Shown here piece by piece: positions 43,865 to 54,118 of a DNA stretch of 64,000 nt. The first letter of the stretch is position 1. Each line of letters begins with the position of its first letter. Position numbers and translations under genes: made by a program. Origin of the DNA: Muriiphilus sp048268845 (GTDB taxonomy: Bacteria > Pseudomonadota > Alphaproteobacteria > Rhodobacterales > Rhodobacteraceae). The DNA lies in the NCBI GenBank assembly GCA_048268845.1, contig JBLWUQ010000001.1, positions 310,001-374,000 on the forward strand, given 5' to 3'. The notes below the pieces were generated by a model, which was not told the origin of the DNA, made no database searches, and saw only the letters and a program-made list of their open reading frames with translations.

Positions 43865-45438
43865 GCCGCGTGCCTGCCGGGACGGTCGACCAGAACCCGT
43901 GCCTCATATTGCCGAAGGGTGCGCCGCGCGGCGGCCGGATAGCCGCGCCCGGCATCCCGGTCAAGCTCGGGAAACAGGGTGAAGATCTCGTTGGCGACAG
44001 CACCCTCGAAGCTGGTGGCGGTCTGCGGACCGGGCAGGAAACTCTCGGTCGCAAGACCCTCGGAGAACACCACCTGATGCGCATCGAACAGGATATGGAC
44101 GTAATCGACGGTGCCGCCCTCGACCCGGCGCACGCTGTGGTCGTTGACCAGATCCTGCGCCGCGATCAGCACGTCGGCATCGCCGAACAGAAGCTCGGCC
44201 CGCGCATCGCGGATCAGCACCCGGTGTTGCGGCGACACCAGCAGCGCGCGGTGGCGGCCGAAAGTGTTGGCGGCAATGCGGATCGGGGCAAAGGCACCCG
44301 TCGCCTCGACGCGGCGCCGCCCGATCCAGCGCAGCGGCTGCGGCCCGTTGTCATGGGTCAGCACCAGATCGCCGGGCACCAGCGTCTCGACCGGAACCTC
44401 GCCCGCAGGCGTCGCGATCCGCGTGCCCGCAACGAAACAGGGCACGGTCTCGAGCGTGACGAAGGCGGTATCGGACACGCCGCCGGCCGTGGCCGCGGTA
44501 TAGGAGAAATTGACTGTCTCGAGGTCGTTGTCGGCGGTGATGTCGAAGGTGCCATCGGCCTTGAGCGTCACCTGCTGGCCGGTGGTCAGGGTGACGGTAT
44601 CGCCCGCCGAGACCGCGATGCCGTTGATATGCGTGATCGTCAGCGTCGAGGGCGCGTTGTCGTTGGCCAGCACATCGACGTTCTGCGTGCCGCCCGGCCC
44701 GATCGTCACCTGATCGTCCTGAAGGTTGACCACCGACTGCGCCGAACCGCCGGCAATCAGCAGGGTCGAATCGTATTGCGCGTCGCCGACGTCCGCGATG
44801 CCGATCTTGATCGAGTTCACCTGACCGGGAATGACATTCATCTTCAACGTCAGGGTGACGGTGAAGCCGTCCATCTCGGTGTTGTATTGCGACCCGGTGT
44901 TGTTGACGAAAAGGTTCTGGTTGTTGGTTGTGTTGAGGTTGCCGACCGCGACGGTGCCATCGCCGACCGCCAGATTGACCAGACTGCCATTGACCCAGAT
45001 GCCGACAACGTCGTTGAAAAGCGAGCCGACATATTCCGGGTATTCCTCGGACGAGAACACGAACTGAAGGCTCAGCGTGTCGCTGTCGGGGATGAAATTG
45101 GCCTCGAGGATCGAGGCGTCATAGGTCCGGGCCCCTGCCAGCGCGTTGAAATCGCTGTCATTGTTCACGCCGCTTGTGTCGCGCGACGTGCTGCCCGACT
45201 GGTTCGCCTGCCCTGACGAGTTGGTGAAATCCGAAAGCCGTCCGGTCGACAGCATCACCCCGGTGTCGCCGGGGGTGACTCCGGGCGAGACGGTATCGCC
45301 GTTCGTGTAGATGCCCGACGAGCGGTTGTCGCCGGAATAGCTGGCCGAAACGACGGTGACGCCGGGCCCGAAGATCTCGTTCGCCATCGCCGTGGCGCTC
45401 GCATTGGTCTGGATCGGCAGTTCTGATGCTGCGACCAT
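43861..45438 (-). CDS. Secreted choice-of-anchor-L / Ig-like / Hint-domain protein
   Basis: 525 residues in three parts. Residues 12-232 are a choice-of-anchor-L domain (ATAMANEIFGPGVTVVSASYSG; TGVMLSTGRLSDFTNSSG; FVFSSEEYPEYVG). Residues 240-330 are a cadherin/Ig-like module (DDQVTIGPGGTQNVDVLANDNAP). Residues 334-480 are a Hint_2 domain starting with an intact Cys334 (PCFVAGTRIATPAGEVPVETLVPGD). It has no Sec signal, so type I secretion is likely, as for other such Rhodobacterales surface proteins; I see no RTX repeats. First gene of a pair with the Cys-less Hint protein. Confidence 0.87.
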   Translation of the reverse strand: MVAASELPIQTNASATAMANEIFGPGVTVVSASYSGDNRSSGIYTNGDTVSPGVTPGDTGVMLSTGRLSDFTNSSGQANQSGSTSRDTSGVNNDSDFNALAGARTYDASILEANFIPDSDTLSLQFVFSSEEYPEYVGSLFNDVVGIWVNGSLVNLAVGDGTVAVGNLNTTNNQNLFVNNTGSQYNTEMDGFTVTLTLKMNVIPGQVNSIKIGIADVGDAQYDSTLLIAGGSAQSVVNLQDDQVTIGPGGTQNVDVLANDNAPSTLTITHINGIAVSAGDTVTLTTGQQVTLKADGTFDITADNDLETVNFSYTAATAGGVSDTAFVTLETVPCFVAGTRIATPAGEVPVETLVPGDLVLTHDNGPQPLRWIGRRRVEATGAFAPIRIAANTFGRHRALLVSPQHRVLIRDARAELLFGDADVLIAAQDLVNDHSVRRVEGGTVDYVHILFDAHQVVFSEGLATESFLPGPQTATSFEGAVANEIFTLFPELDRDAGRGYPAAARRTLRQYEARVLVDRPGRHAA

Positions 45439-45722
45439 GATGCCTGTCTCCTGCCCATGTCCGGCAAGGAATTGGCCCGCCCACGGGGCAAGCCCGCAAC
45501 GCTGTGGTCAACTGCTCATCGGGGCCGCGCGTTTTCGCGTCGTGGTCGCCCCAACCCCTGCCTCGGGTTTGATCTTGCCCTGATCTATGGTCGAAAAAAT
45601 GCAATTTGTTAATAGCGATCTGCGATCAGCCGCTTATCCGCGCGCCTCTGTCGCTACCGGGACACATTTGCAGCGCTGCCGGGGCAGGTGTAACACGGGC
45701 CGAAACCTCGCAGGAGCGCACC

Positions 45723-46868
45723 ATGGCCAAGACCGACCCCGTAGACCTGACCCGCCGCCTGATCCAGTGTCCTTCGGTCACGCCCGAAGAAGGCGGCGCG
45801 CTGGTTCTGCTCGCGGACCTTCTGACCGCAGCCGGGTTCGAGGTCAGCCGTGTCGACAGGGGCGGGATCGCCAACCTCTTCGCCCGTTTCGGGCCGAAGG
45901 GCGCTGCCCGCACGCTGGGCTTCAACGGCCATACCGATGTTGTCCCGGTCGGAAACACTGCTGACTGGACGGCGCAGCCCTTCGGGGCCGAGGAGCGGGA
46001 CGGCATGATCTGGGGCAGGGGTGCGACCGACATGAAGTCGGGCGTCGCCGCATGGGTCGCCGCCGCGATCGACGCGACCGCGACGCTGCCCGAGGATGCC
46101 GCCCTGATCCTGACCATCACCGGCGACGAGGAGGGCGACGCGACCGACGGCACCGCCGCTCTGCTCGACTGGATGGCCGCCGAGGGCGAGGCGATGACCG
46201 CCTGCATCGTGGGCGAGCCGACCTGCCCCAACCACATGGGCGAGATGATCAAGATCGGCCGGCGCGGCTCTATGACCGCGTTTTTCGCCGCGCGCGGGGT
46301 TCAGGGCCATTCCGCCTATCCGCACCGGGCGAAAAACCCGGTTCCGGCGCTGGCCCGGCTGATCACCCGGATCGACGCGCATGTGATCGACGAAGGCACC
46401 GCGCATTTCGACGCCTCGACGCTGGCCGTCACCACCTTCGACACCGGCAATCCGGCCACCAACGTCATTCCGGCGGAGTGCCGCGCGACCGTCAACATCC
46501 GCTTCAACGACGCGCAAACCTCGGCCGGGTTGTCCGACTGGCTGCGCGAGGAAATGGAGCGCGAGGCGGAGGAAAGCGGCATCGACATGTCGATGCGGGT
46601 GCAGGTCTCGGGCGAAAGCTTCCTGACCCCGCCGGGCCCGCTGTCGGACCTCGTGGCGGCGGCGGTGAAGGCCGAAACCGGGATGACGCCGGAGCTTTCC
46701 ACCTCGGGCGGCACCTCGGACGCGCGTTTCGTCAAGGACCACTGTCCGGTGGTCGAATTCGGGCTGGTCGGCCAGACCATGCACCAGGTCGACGAGCGCG
46801 TGGAGATCGACCAGATCCACCAGTTGAAACGCATCTATGCCCGCATCATCGCGGACTATTTCGCCTGA
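45723..46868 (+). CDS. dapE: Succinyl-diaminopimelate desuccinylase
   Basis: Di-zinc M20 peptidase that yields LL-diaminopimelate. 381 residues: metal ligand His in FNGHTDVVPVG, bridging Asp in GRGATDMKSGVAAWV, the catalytic Glu pair in TGDEEGDATDGT, Glu in GEPTCPNHMGEMIKIGRRG, and the final His in VGQTMHQVDERV. The GCAGGAGC sequence precedes the ATG. The 284-nt gap before it separates it from the divergent Hint gene and contains an AT-rich stretch around 45590-45620, probably promoters. Confidence 0.96.
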   Translation: MAKTDPVDLTRRLIQCPSVTPEEGGALVLLADLLTAAGFEVSRVDRGGIANLFARFGPKGAARTLGFNGHTDVVPVGNTADWTAQPFGAEERDGMIWGRGATDMKSGVAAWVAAAIDATATLPEDAALILTITGDEEGDATDGTAALLDWMAAEGEAMTACIVGEPTCPNHMGEMIKIGRRGSMTAFFAARGVQGHSAYPHRAKNPVPALARLITRIDAHVIDEGTAHFDASTLAVTTFDTGNPATNVIPAECRATVNIRFNDAQTSAGLSDWLREEMEREAEESGIDMSMRVQVSGESFLTPPGPLSDLVAAAVKAETGMTPELSTSGGTSDARFVKDHCPVVEFGLVGQTMHQVDERVEIDQIHQLKRIYARIIADYFA

Positions 46869-47023
46869 TCGCCCATCGCGGTTTCCGTAGCGTTTTCCGG
46901 CACCAAAACTGGACTTTTGCGGCAAGACCCAATTAGGTAGGGAGGCTGGCCATCGCGGCCACCTCACCGGCTCGGCGAACCTGCCCCCGGTGGGAAGGAT
47001 GATCATCTGGGAGGATAACAACA

Positions 47024-48118
47024 ATGGATCGTCGTTCCTTTATCAAACGGGCCGGTGTGCTTGGCGTCGGCGCGACCGCGGGCAGCCTTGCCGCACCCGC
47101 CATCGCGCAGGGCAACATCACCTGGCGCATGGTCACGACATGGCCGAAGAACTTTCCGGGTCTCGGTGTTGGCGCTCAGCGTCTGGCCGACCGGATCACC
47201 GCCGCCTCGGGTGGGCGTCTGACCGTTCAGGTCTATTCCGCGGGCGAGCTTGTGCCGCCGCTCCAGTCGCTTGACGCCGTGATCGACGGCACCGCCGAGA
47301 TGAGCCACGGCGCCGCCTATTACTGGCAGAACAAATCCCCCGCGCTGTCGTTCTTCACCGGTGTGCCCTACGGCATGACCTCGCGCGAGCTGACGGCCTG
47401 GGTCCGCTACATGGGCGGGCAGGAGATCTGGGACGAGATCTATGACCAGTTCGGCGTTCAGGGCTTTCTGTCCGGCGACACCGGCACACAGGCTGGCGGC
47501 TGGTTCAAGAACGAGCTGACCGGCGTCGACAGCGTCAAGGGCCTGCGCTTCCGCACCCCCGGCCTTGGCGGGCGCGTGTGGGAAAAACTCGGCGTCACCG
47601 TGACCAACATGGCGGCGGGCGAGATCTTCCAGGCGCTGCAGTCCGGCACGCTCGATGCCGCCGAATTCGTCGGGCCGTATAACGACCTGGCGCTGGGCTT
47701 CTACCAGGTTGCCAAGAACTACTACTTCCCCAGCTTCGTCGAGCCGGGGTTGGCGACCGAGCTTGTGGTCGACAAGAAGAAGTATCAGGAGCTTCCCGAC
47801 GACCTGCAGGCGCTGATCAAGGACATCGCACAGGCGGAATACGACCAGGTGGCGTCCGACTTCTACGCCAACGACCCGCGCGCGCTGCAGACGCTGGTCA
47901 ACGAACATGGCGTCAACGTGCTGCAATTTCCCGAGGAGATCCTCGAAGCCGGGGCGGTCGCGGCCAAGGAAGTGCTGGCGGGCCTGCGCGATTCCGACGA
48001 TCCGCTGGTCAAGAAGACCACCGAGAGCTTCATCGAATCGCTCAACATCGTGCGTACCCGCTCGCGCGACACCGATGGAGCCTTCGTCGTGGCGCGCGAG
48101 AAGTATTTCACGATCTGA
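47024..48118 (+). CDS. TRAP transporter substrate-binding protein (TakP/2-oxo-acid-like)
   Basis: Periplasmic DctP-type receptor, 364 residues. A twin-arginine signal MDRRSFIKRAGVLGVG leads to cleavage near APAIA. WRMVTTWPKNFPGLG, VYSAGELVPPLQSLDAV, and GGWFKNEL followed by GLRFRTPGLGGRVWEKLG match the TakP/lactate-type group that binds 2-oxo acids as dimers. Binding of an alpha-keto or hydroxy acid is inferred. Its probable membrane partners are the QM pair at 48912-50878, on the opposite strand beyond wrbA. A strong terminator follows. Confidence 0.93.
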   Translation: MDRRSFIKRAGVLGVGATAGSLAAPAIAQGNITWRMVTTWPKNFPGLGVGAQRLADRITAASGGRLTVQVYSAGELVPPLQSLDAVIDGTAEMSHGAAYYWQNKSPALSFFTGVPYGMTSRELTAWVRYMGGQEIWDEIYDQFGVQGFLSGDTGTQAGGWFKNELTGVDSVKGLRFRTPGLGGRVWEKLGVTVTNMAAGEIFQALQSGTLDAAEFVGPYNDLALGFYQVAKNYYFPSFVEPGLATELVVDKKKYQELPDDLQALIKDIAQAEYDQVASDFYANDPRALQTLVNEHGVNVLQFPEEILEAGAVAAKEVLAGLRDSDDPLVKKTTESFIESLNIVRTRSRDTDGAFVVAREKYFTI

Positions 48119-48138
48119 TCGCGATCACATCGAAACGG

Positions 48139-48167
48139 AAAAGCCCGGTCGAGAGATCGGGCTTTTT
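48139..48167 (+). terminator. Rho-independent terminator after the TRAP receptor gene
   Basis: A 12-bp stem with one G-U pair and a GAGA (GNRA) tetraloop, flanked by AAAA on the left and TTTTT on the right, 20 nt past the stop. The flanking A and T tracts make it potentially bidirectional, but only the rightward gene ends here. Confidence 0.95.
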
Positions 48168-48280
48168 ACGTTCCTGCCTGTTCGGATTTGCAGAGGCCTC
48201 TGTGCGCCGGTGCCGAACAGACTTCGGAACCGTTACGCGATATGGTCGTTGACAGGATAACCCGTTGAAAGGACCCCCCG

Positions 48281-48874
48281 ATGACCAAACCGAAAATCCT
48301 TGTGATCTTCTATTCCACCTATGGCACCAACCACGCCATCGCCACCGCCGCCGCCGAGGCCGCCGAGCAGGCCGGCGCCGAAGTGCGCCTGCGCCGCGTT
48401 GCCGAAACCGCACCGCAGGCCGCGATCGACAGCCAGGATGCCTGGAAGCAGCAGCTCGAGAAGATGGCGTCCATCCCCGAGGCCAGCCATGACGACATGG
48501 AATGGGCGCAGGGCTATTTCTTCTCCTGCCCGACCCGCTTTGGCTCCGCCGCCTCGCAGATGCGCGCCTTCATCGACACGCTTGGCGGGCTCTGGGGGCA
48601 GGGCAAGCTGGCCAACAAGGCCATCACCGCGACCTCCAGCGCGCAGAACGTCCATGGCGGGCAGGAAACCACGCTGATTGGCCTCTACACCACCTTCATG
48701 CACTGGGGCGCCATCCTGGTTCCGCCGGGATACACCGACGAGGTGATCTATGCCTCCGGCGGGAACCCCTATGGCTACTCGGCCCAGGCGGGCAAGTTCG
48801 ACGATGCGGGCAAGGCATCCGTCGCGCATCAGGCCCGACGCCTGGTCGAGATCACGAACAAGCTGATCGCGTAA
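48281..48874 (+). CDS. wrbA: NAD(P)H:quinone oxidoreductase, WrbA type
   Basis: FMN-binding flavodoxin-fold enzyme that reduces quinones by two electrons to limit redox cycling. 197 residues with the FMN phosphate loop FYSTYGTNHAIA, PTRFGSAASQMRAFIDTLGGLW, TSSAQNVHGGQETT and a C-terminal GNPYGYS. Length and motifs fit WrbA exactly. GAAAGGA precedes the ATG. It sits between TRAP genes but is insulated by terminators on both sides. Confidence 0.95.
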   Translation: MTKPKILVIFYSTYGTNHAIATAAAEAAEQAGAEVRLRRVAETAPQAAIDSQDAWKQQLEKMASIPEASHDDMEWAQGYFFSCPTRFGSAASQMRAFIDTLGGLWGQGKLANKAITATSSAQNVHGGQETTLIGLYTTFMHWGAILVPPGYTDEVIYASGGNPYGYSAQAGKFDDAGKASVAHQARRLVEITNKLIA

Positions 48875-48880
48875 CACACT

Positions 48881-48908
48881 GCCTGCCCGGCCAATCGGTC
48901 GGGCAGGC
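48881..48908. terminator. Hairpin between convergent wrbA and dctM genes
   Basis: GCCTGCCCGGCC-AATC-GGTCGGGCAGGC: a 12-bp stem with one G-U pair, filling most of the 37-nt space between the two stops. There is no U-tract, so it may act as a bidirectional or RNA-stabilising hairpin. Confidence 0.6.
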
Positions 48909-48911
48909 CGC

Positions 48912-50303
48912 TCAGCCGGCGATGGCGCGCGGCAGCCAGGTCACGATCTCGGGGAACGCGAACAAAAGCGCGATGGCGATGATCTGGAGCACCACGAACG
49001 GCAGGATGCCCTTGTAGATCGCCGAGGTCGGAAGGTCCGGCGGCGCCACCCCGCGCAGATAGAACAGCGCGAACCCGAACGGCGGCGTCAGGAACGAGGT
49101 TTGCAGGTTCACCCCCACCAGCACGCCCAGCCAGACCGGATCGACATCCAGCGCCAGCAGGATCGGCGCGGTGATCGGGATCACGATGAAGATGATCTCG
49201 AACGTGTCGAGGATGAAGCCCAGCACGAACATGATCGCCATCACCACCGCGACCGCCGCCAGCGCGCCACCGGGCAGGTTCGACAGGAATTCGTGCACCA
49301 GGTCGTCGCCGCCCATCAGGCGGAACACCACCGAGAACACCGAGGCGCCCAAGAGGATGATGAACACCATGCTGGTGATCGTCGCCGTCGAAACCGCGGT
49401 TTCGCGCAGCACCTTGAACGAGAGCCGCCAGCGCAGCGCGGCCAGGATCATCGCCCCGATCGCGCCGACCGACGCGGCTTCGGTCGGGGTGGCGATGCCG
49501 CCGAGGATCGAGCCGAGCACCGCGAGGATCAGCAAGAGCGGCGGCACCAGCGCCACCATCACTTCGCGCATGAGGTCGCCCTTTTCCTCGGGCGGCACCG
49601 GCGTTGCGGGGCAGGATTTGGGGTCGGTGATGGCCTTGAAGATCGTGTAGGCAAGGTAAAGCCCGACCAGCAGCATCCCCGGCAACAGCGCGCCCGCGAA
49701 CAGGTCGCCCACCGACACCGGGGTTGGCGCGAAATTGCCCTTGGCCATCTGCACCTGGCTGTTGATCCCCGACAGCATGTCGCCCATGAAGATCAGCACC
49801 GTCGAGGGCGGGATGATCTGGCCAAGCGTGCCGCTGGCGCAGATCACGCCGGTCGCGAGCTTTGGGTTGTAGCCCGCCCGCAGCATCGCGGGCAGCGAGA
49901 TCAGGCCCATCGTGACGACCGTCGCCCCGACCACCCCGGTCGAGGCCGCCAGCAGGGCGCCGACCAGGATCACCGACATGCCCAGCCCGCCGCGCAGGTT
50001 GCCAAAGAGCTTGCCCATGGTCAGCAAGAGCTGCTCGGCGATGTTGGATCGTTCCAGCATCACGCCCATGAAGATGAACAGCGGCACCGCCACCAGCACC
50101 TCGTTGGTCATGAAGCCGATATAGCGGTTCGGGAGTGCTCCGAAATTCGACACGTCGAACACGCCGAAGGCCATGCCGACGGCGCCGAACATCAGGGACA
50201 CACCCGCCAGCGTGAAGGCCACCGGGAACCCCAGCAGCAGAAAGCCGATGATGCCGAAGAACATCAATCCGGCAAGGATTTCTCCGATCAGGACAGGCTC
50301 CAT
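48912..50303 (-). CDS. TRAP transporter large permease (DctM type), system 1
   Basis: Ion-coupled membrane subunit of a TRAP importer. 463 residues with about 12 transmembrane helices and DctM blocks: LLLGFPVAFTLAGVSLMFGA, the GATVVTMGLISLPAMLRAGYNPKLATGVICASGTLGQIIPPST core and the C-terminal GVNLQTSFLTPPFGFALFYLRG. Its ATG overlaps the small-permease stop as TGATG. The large size and an insertion around SCPATPVPPEEKGD match the 2-oxo/hydroxy-acid subgroup, in line with the receptor at 47024. Confidence 0.94.
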   Translation of the reverse strand: MEPVLIGEILAGLMFFGIIGFLLLGFPVAFTLAGVSLMFGAVGMAFGVFDVSNFGALPNRYIGFMTNEVLVAVPLFIFMGVMLERSNIAEQLLLTMGKLFGNLRGGLGMSVILVGALLAASTGVVGATVVTMGLISLPAMLRAGYNPKLATGVICASGTLGQIIPPSTVLIFMGDMLSGINSQVQMAKGNFAPTPVSVGDLFAGALLPGMLLVGLYLAYTIFKAITDPKSCPATPVPPEEKGDLMREVMVALVPPLLLILAVLGSILGGIATPTEAASVGAIGAMILAALRWRLSFKVLRETAVSTATITSMVFIILLGASVFSVVFRLMGGDDLVHEFLSNLPGGALAAVAVVMAIMFVLGFILDTFEIIFIVIPITAPILLALDVDPVWLGVLVGVNLQTSFLTPPFGFALFYLRGVAPPDLPTSAIYKGILPFVVLQIIAIALLFAFPEIVTWLPRAIAG

Positions 50304-50878
50304 CAGGCCGCCCCCTCGGGCGCAGGCTGGCCGAGATCGACGTCATAGCGTTGTGATGGTGGCAAGAGATCCTCGCGCCCGGCAAGGACCAGGATCGAGC
50401 GCAGGATCATCGCGATGCCCTGAAGACCCAGCAGCACCACCATCGCGATGATGAAGCTCTTGAGGATGAAAAGCCCGGGCATTCCGCCGACATTGGCCGA
50501 GGCTTCGCGATAGCTCCAGGCGCGCTCGACGAAGGGAATCGAATAGAGATAGACGATGGTGCAGAACGGCAAGAGGAAGAACAGCGCCCCGAACATGTCG
50601 ACCAGCGCCTTGGCCTTGATGCGCGCCGGGCGATAGAAGATGTCGACCCGCACATGATCGCCGCGCATCAGCGCGAAGCCGGCAACTGCGGTGAACATCG
50701 CGCCGTTCAGCCAGATGTATAGATCCTGCATCCAGACATAGCTTGAGGAAAAGACGTATCGCTGCACCACGACGGTGAAGCAGATCACCACGATCCCCAG
50801 CGACAGCCACGAAAAAACATGCCCGACAACCGCGTTCAATCCGCTGATCGCCCGGACCAGCATCGCCATTGCCCGCAT
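50303..50878 (-). CDS. TRAP transporter small permease (DctQ type), system 1
   Basis: 191 residues from ATG at 50878, preceded by GGGAGAGGG. Four transmembrane helices with the DctQ landmarks VVVQRYVFSSSYVWMQDLYIWLNGAMFTAVAGFALMRGDHVRVDIFY. It partners the large permease immediately downstream. No receptor gene is in this mini-operon; the TakP-like receptor at 47024 is the nearest candidate. The open frame upstream of 50878 has no supporting features. Confidence 0.92.
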   Translation of the reverse strand: MRAMAMLVRAISGLNAVVGHVFSWLSLGIVVICFTVVVQRYVFSSSYVWMQDLYIWLNGAMFTAVAGFALMRGDHVRVDIFYRPARIKAKALVDMFGALFFLLPFCTIVYLYSIPFVERAWSYREASANVGGMPGLFILKSFIIAMVVLLGLQGIAMILRSILVLAGREDLLPPSQRYDVDLGQPAPEGAA

Positions 50879-50980
50879 GTTCCCTCTCCCCTTTTGTCCC
50901 GCAAGATAGTTGCCATGAACGGGCGGGCACCACAATAAAAAGCGTTGCTCCTGCGCGCCGACGCGGGGCTTTTTGACGCG

Positions 50981-51005
50981 AAAGGCCCGCACATGGCGGG
51001 CCTTT
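50981..51005 (-). terminator. Terminator hairpin after the second TRAP receptor gene
   Basis: AAAGGCCCGC-N5-GCGGGCCTTT, a perfect 10-bp stem, 24 nt past the stop of the leftward receptor gene. The U-tract is short (three U within the stem), so efficiency is uncertain. Confidence 0.7.
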
Positions 51006-51028
51006 CCCTTGTTTCCTCTAGGCCAGGA

Positions 51029-52117
51029 TTACTTGACCGCACAGGCGCGAAGTTCCTCGACATCCGGCCCGTTGGGCGTGCGGCCGAGGTTGTAGGGCGC
51101 CGAAGCGTCACGCCACTTGGCGTAGTCGTTCAGATACTCGACCTGGCTCAGATACACCTTGGCACTGTCAGGGTTCTCGCAGGCGGTCTGGATGATGACC
51201 TGGTTCGCCATCTCCTGGATCTTCGCCAGCGCCGCGTCGTCGTAGCGGGTGATCTCGACCGCCTCATCGAACAGCGCATAGGCCTCGGTGGCGCGCTTTT
51301 CGGTGAAGGTGAGCGACCAGATCAGGTTCGCATCGGCGGCGACTTTCAGCGCGTTCTGCGTTTCCGGCGACAGCGCGTCCCACGACGCCTTGTTGATCAT
51401 CACGCCGAACATCGAGGCCGACTGGTGCCAGCCGGGCGTTGCCCAGAACTTCGTGACCTGCTGGAAGCCGCCCGACCAGTCCACGTTCGGGGTCGAGAAC
51501 TCGGCCCCGTCGATCACGCCGCGCTCGAGCGACTGGTAGATCTCGCCACCGGCCATCGACACCTGGCTGCCGCCAAGCAGTTCAAGCAGACGCCCCTGCT
51601 CAAGCCCCGAAAGGCGCAGGCGCATGCCTTGCAGGTCGTCCAGCGTCTCGATCTTCTTGTTGGTGCGGAAGCCGGATTCGTTGTTGGTCACGCCATAGGG
51701 CAGATAGACCATGCCGAACTTGCCGTAGATCTCGTTGTAGAGATCGGCACCGCCCCACTGCTGGATCCAGTTCACATAGTCGATCGCGTTGAACAGGCTC
51801 GCCGTGGTCGCCAGGGGCGAGAACGCCGAGTTGCGCCCGGCCCAGTAGCCCGGCCAGTCGCCGCCAGCCTGGATGGTGCCGCTTTCGACCGCGCCGAACA
51901 CCTCGCCCGCGGGCACAAGCTCGCCGCCATCGAAGAACTCGATGGTCAGGGCATCGCCGGTCAGGGCGTTGGCCAGTTCGACGAAATGCCGGTCGATCTC
52001 GATCAGCTCGAGCGATGACGGCCAGGTCGTCGTCATGGTCCAGCTTTCCTGAGCCATCGCGGTTCCGGCCACCCCGACACTCAGGGCCCCCGCTGCGAAT
52101 ACATGCGTCAGTTTCAT
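51029..52117 (-). CDS. TRAP transporter substrate-binding protein, system 2
   Basis: DctP-type periplasmic receptor, 362 residues with a Sec signal peptide (cleavage after GTAMA, residue 22), in contrast to the Tat signal of the other receptor. WTMTTTWPSSLELIEIDRHF, FFDGGELVPAGEVFGAVESG, and the dimer-type FRTNKKIETLDDLQGMRLRL and GVIDGAEF blocks fit the 2-oxo-acid-like subgroup. It is the last gene of the dctQ-dctM-dctP operon. Confidence 0.93.
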   Translation of the reverse strand: MKLTHVFAAGALSVGVAGTAMAQESWTMTTTWPSSLELIEIDRHFVELANALTGDALTIEFFDGGELVPAGEVFGAVESGTIQAGGDWPGYWAGRNSAFSPLATTASLFNAIDYVNWIQQWGGADLYNEIYGKFGMVYLPYGVTNNESGFRTNKKIETLDDLQGMRLRLSGLEQGRLLELLGGSQVSMAGGEIYQSLERGVIDGAEFSTPNVDWSGGFQQVTKFWATPGWHQSASMFGVMINKASWDALSPETQNALKVAADANLIWSLTFTEKRATEAYALFDEAVEITRYDDAALAKIQEMANQVIIQTACENPDSAKVYLSQVEYLNDYAKWRDASAPYNLGRTPNGPDVEELRACAVK

Positions 52118-52136
52118 ATCATTCTCCTCCAGTTGG

Positions 52137-53448
<1,312 letters not shown>

Positions 53449-53459
<11 letters not shown>

Positions 53460-53952
53460 GCGGCTTCTCCTGCTTGTCGAGGATCAGTTTCAGGACCTCG
53501 ACGATGCCCTGCAGAAACAACAGCCCCGCCGCCACCGCCATCGCCATCTTGAGCGGATAGACCGGCAGTTGCACCGAGCCATAGGTGGTCTCGCCCTGGT
53601 TCCACGACTTCAATGCGAAATCCCATGACCGGGTGAGGAACACCCAGGCGAAGGGAAAGAAGAAGATCGCGTATCCCGCCACCTCGACCCAGCGCCGCAT
53701 GACCGGCTGCATCCGCTCGGTCAGGATATCGACCCGCACATGCGCCTGGTGGCGCAGCGCATAGCCGCCCAGCATGACGAAATAGAAGCCGTATAGCTGT
53801 TTCGTCACGTCGAACGCCCAGCGCGTCGGCGCGTTGAAGACATACCGCATCACCACGTCGAAAATGATGATCGCGGCAAAGATGACCGCGACCACCGAAA
53901 CGATCCGCCCGACGGTTTCGTTCAGGCCGTCGACTGCCTTAATGATCACCAT
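53449..53952 (-). CDS. TRAP transporter small permease (DctQ type), system 2
   Basis: 167 residues from ATG at 53952, with AGGGAA upstream. Four transmembrane helices and the DctQ motif VVMRYVFNAPTRWAFDVTKQLYGFYFVMLGGYALRHQAHVRVDIL. It is the first gene of the operon. A GTGAA-N12-TTCAC inverted repeat 27 nt before the start may be a repressor site. The frame stays open far upstream over the divergent gene but is not coding there. Confidence 0.92.
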
Positions 53953-53978
53953 GCAATTCCCTGTGTGTTCAGCTTGAC

Positions 53979-54000
53979 GTGAACAGATGTTATCATTCAC
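53979..54000. promoter_or_regulatory. Possible operator of the second TRAP operon
   Basis: GTGAA-N12-TTCAC inverted repeat in the 166-nt gap between dctQ and the divergent DUF2064 gene, in locally AT-rich sequence. GntR-type regulators often control TRAP operons through such repeats; none is encoded here, so this is weak. Confidence 0.3.
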
Positions 54001-54118
54001 TTCAGGTTTTACACTCTGCCGCAGGGGTGCCGCAATCCGTTGAATCACGTAATGGACAACCGGGGCGAAACCGACGATCCTGCGCGGTTCTCGCGCCGTT
54101 GCCGAAGGTTGGGGGAAG

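Noticed and set aside
50936..50974. AAAAAGC...GCTTTTT as an extra terminator upstream of the second TRAP terminator
   Set aside because: Only the outer A/T and GC bases pair; the inside does not form a stable stem.
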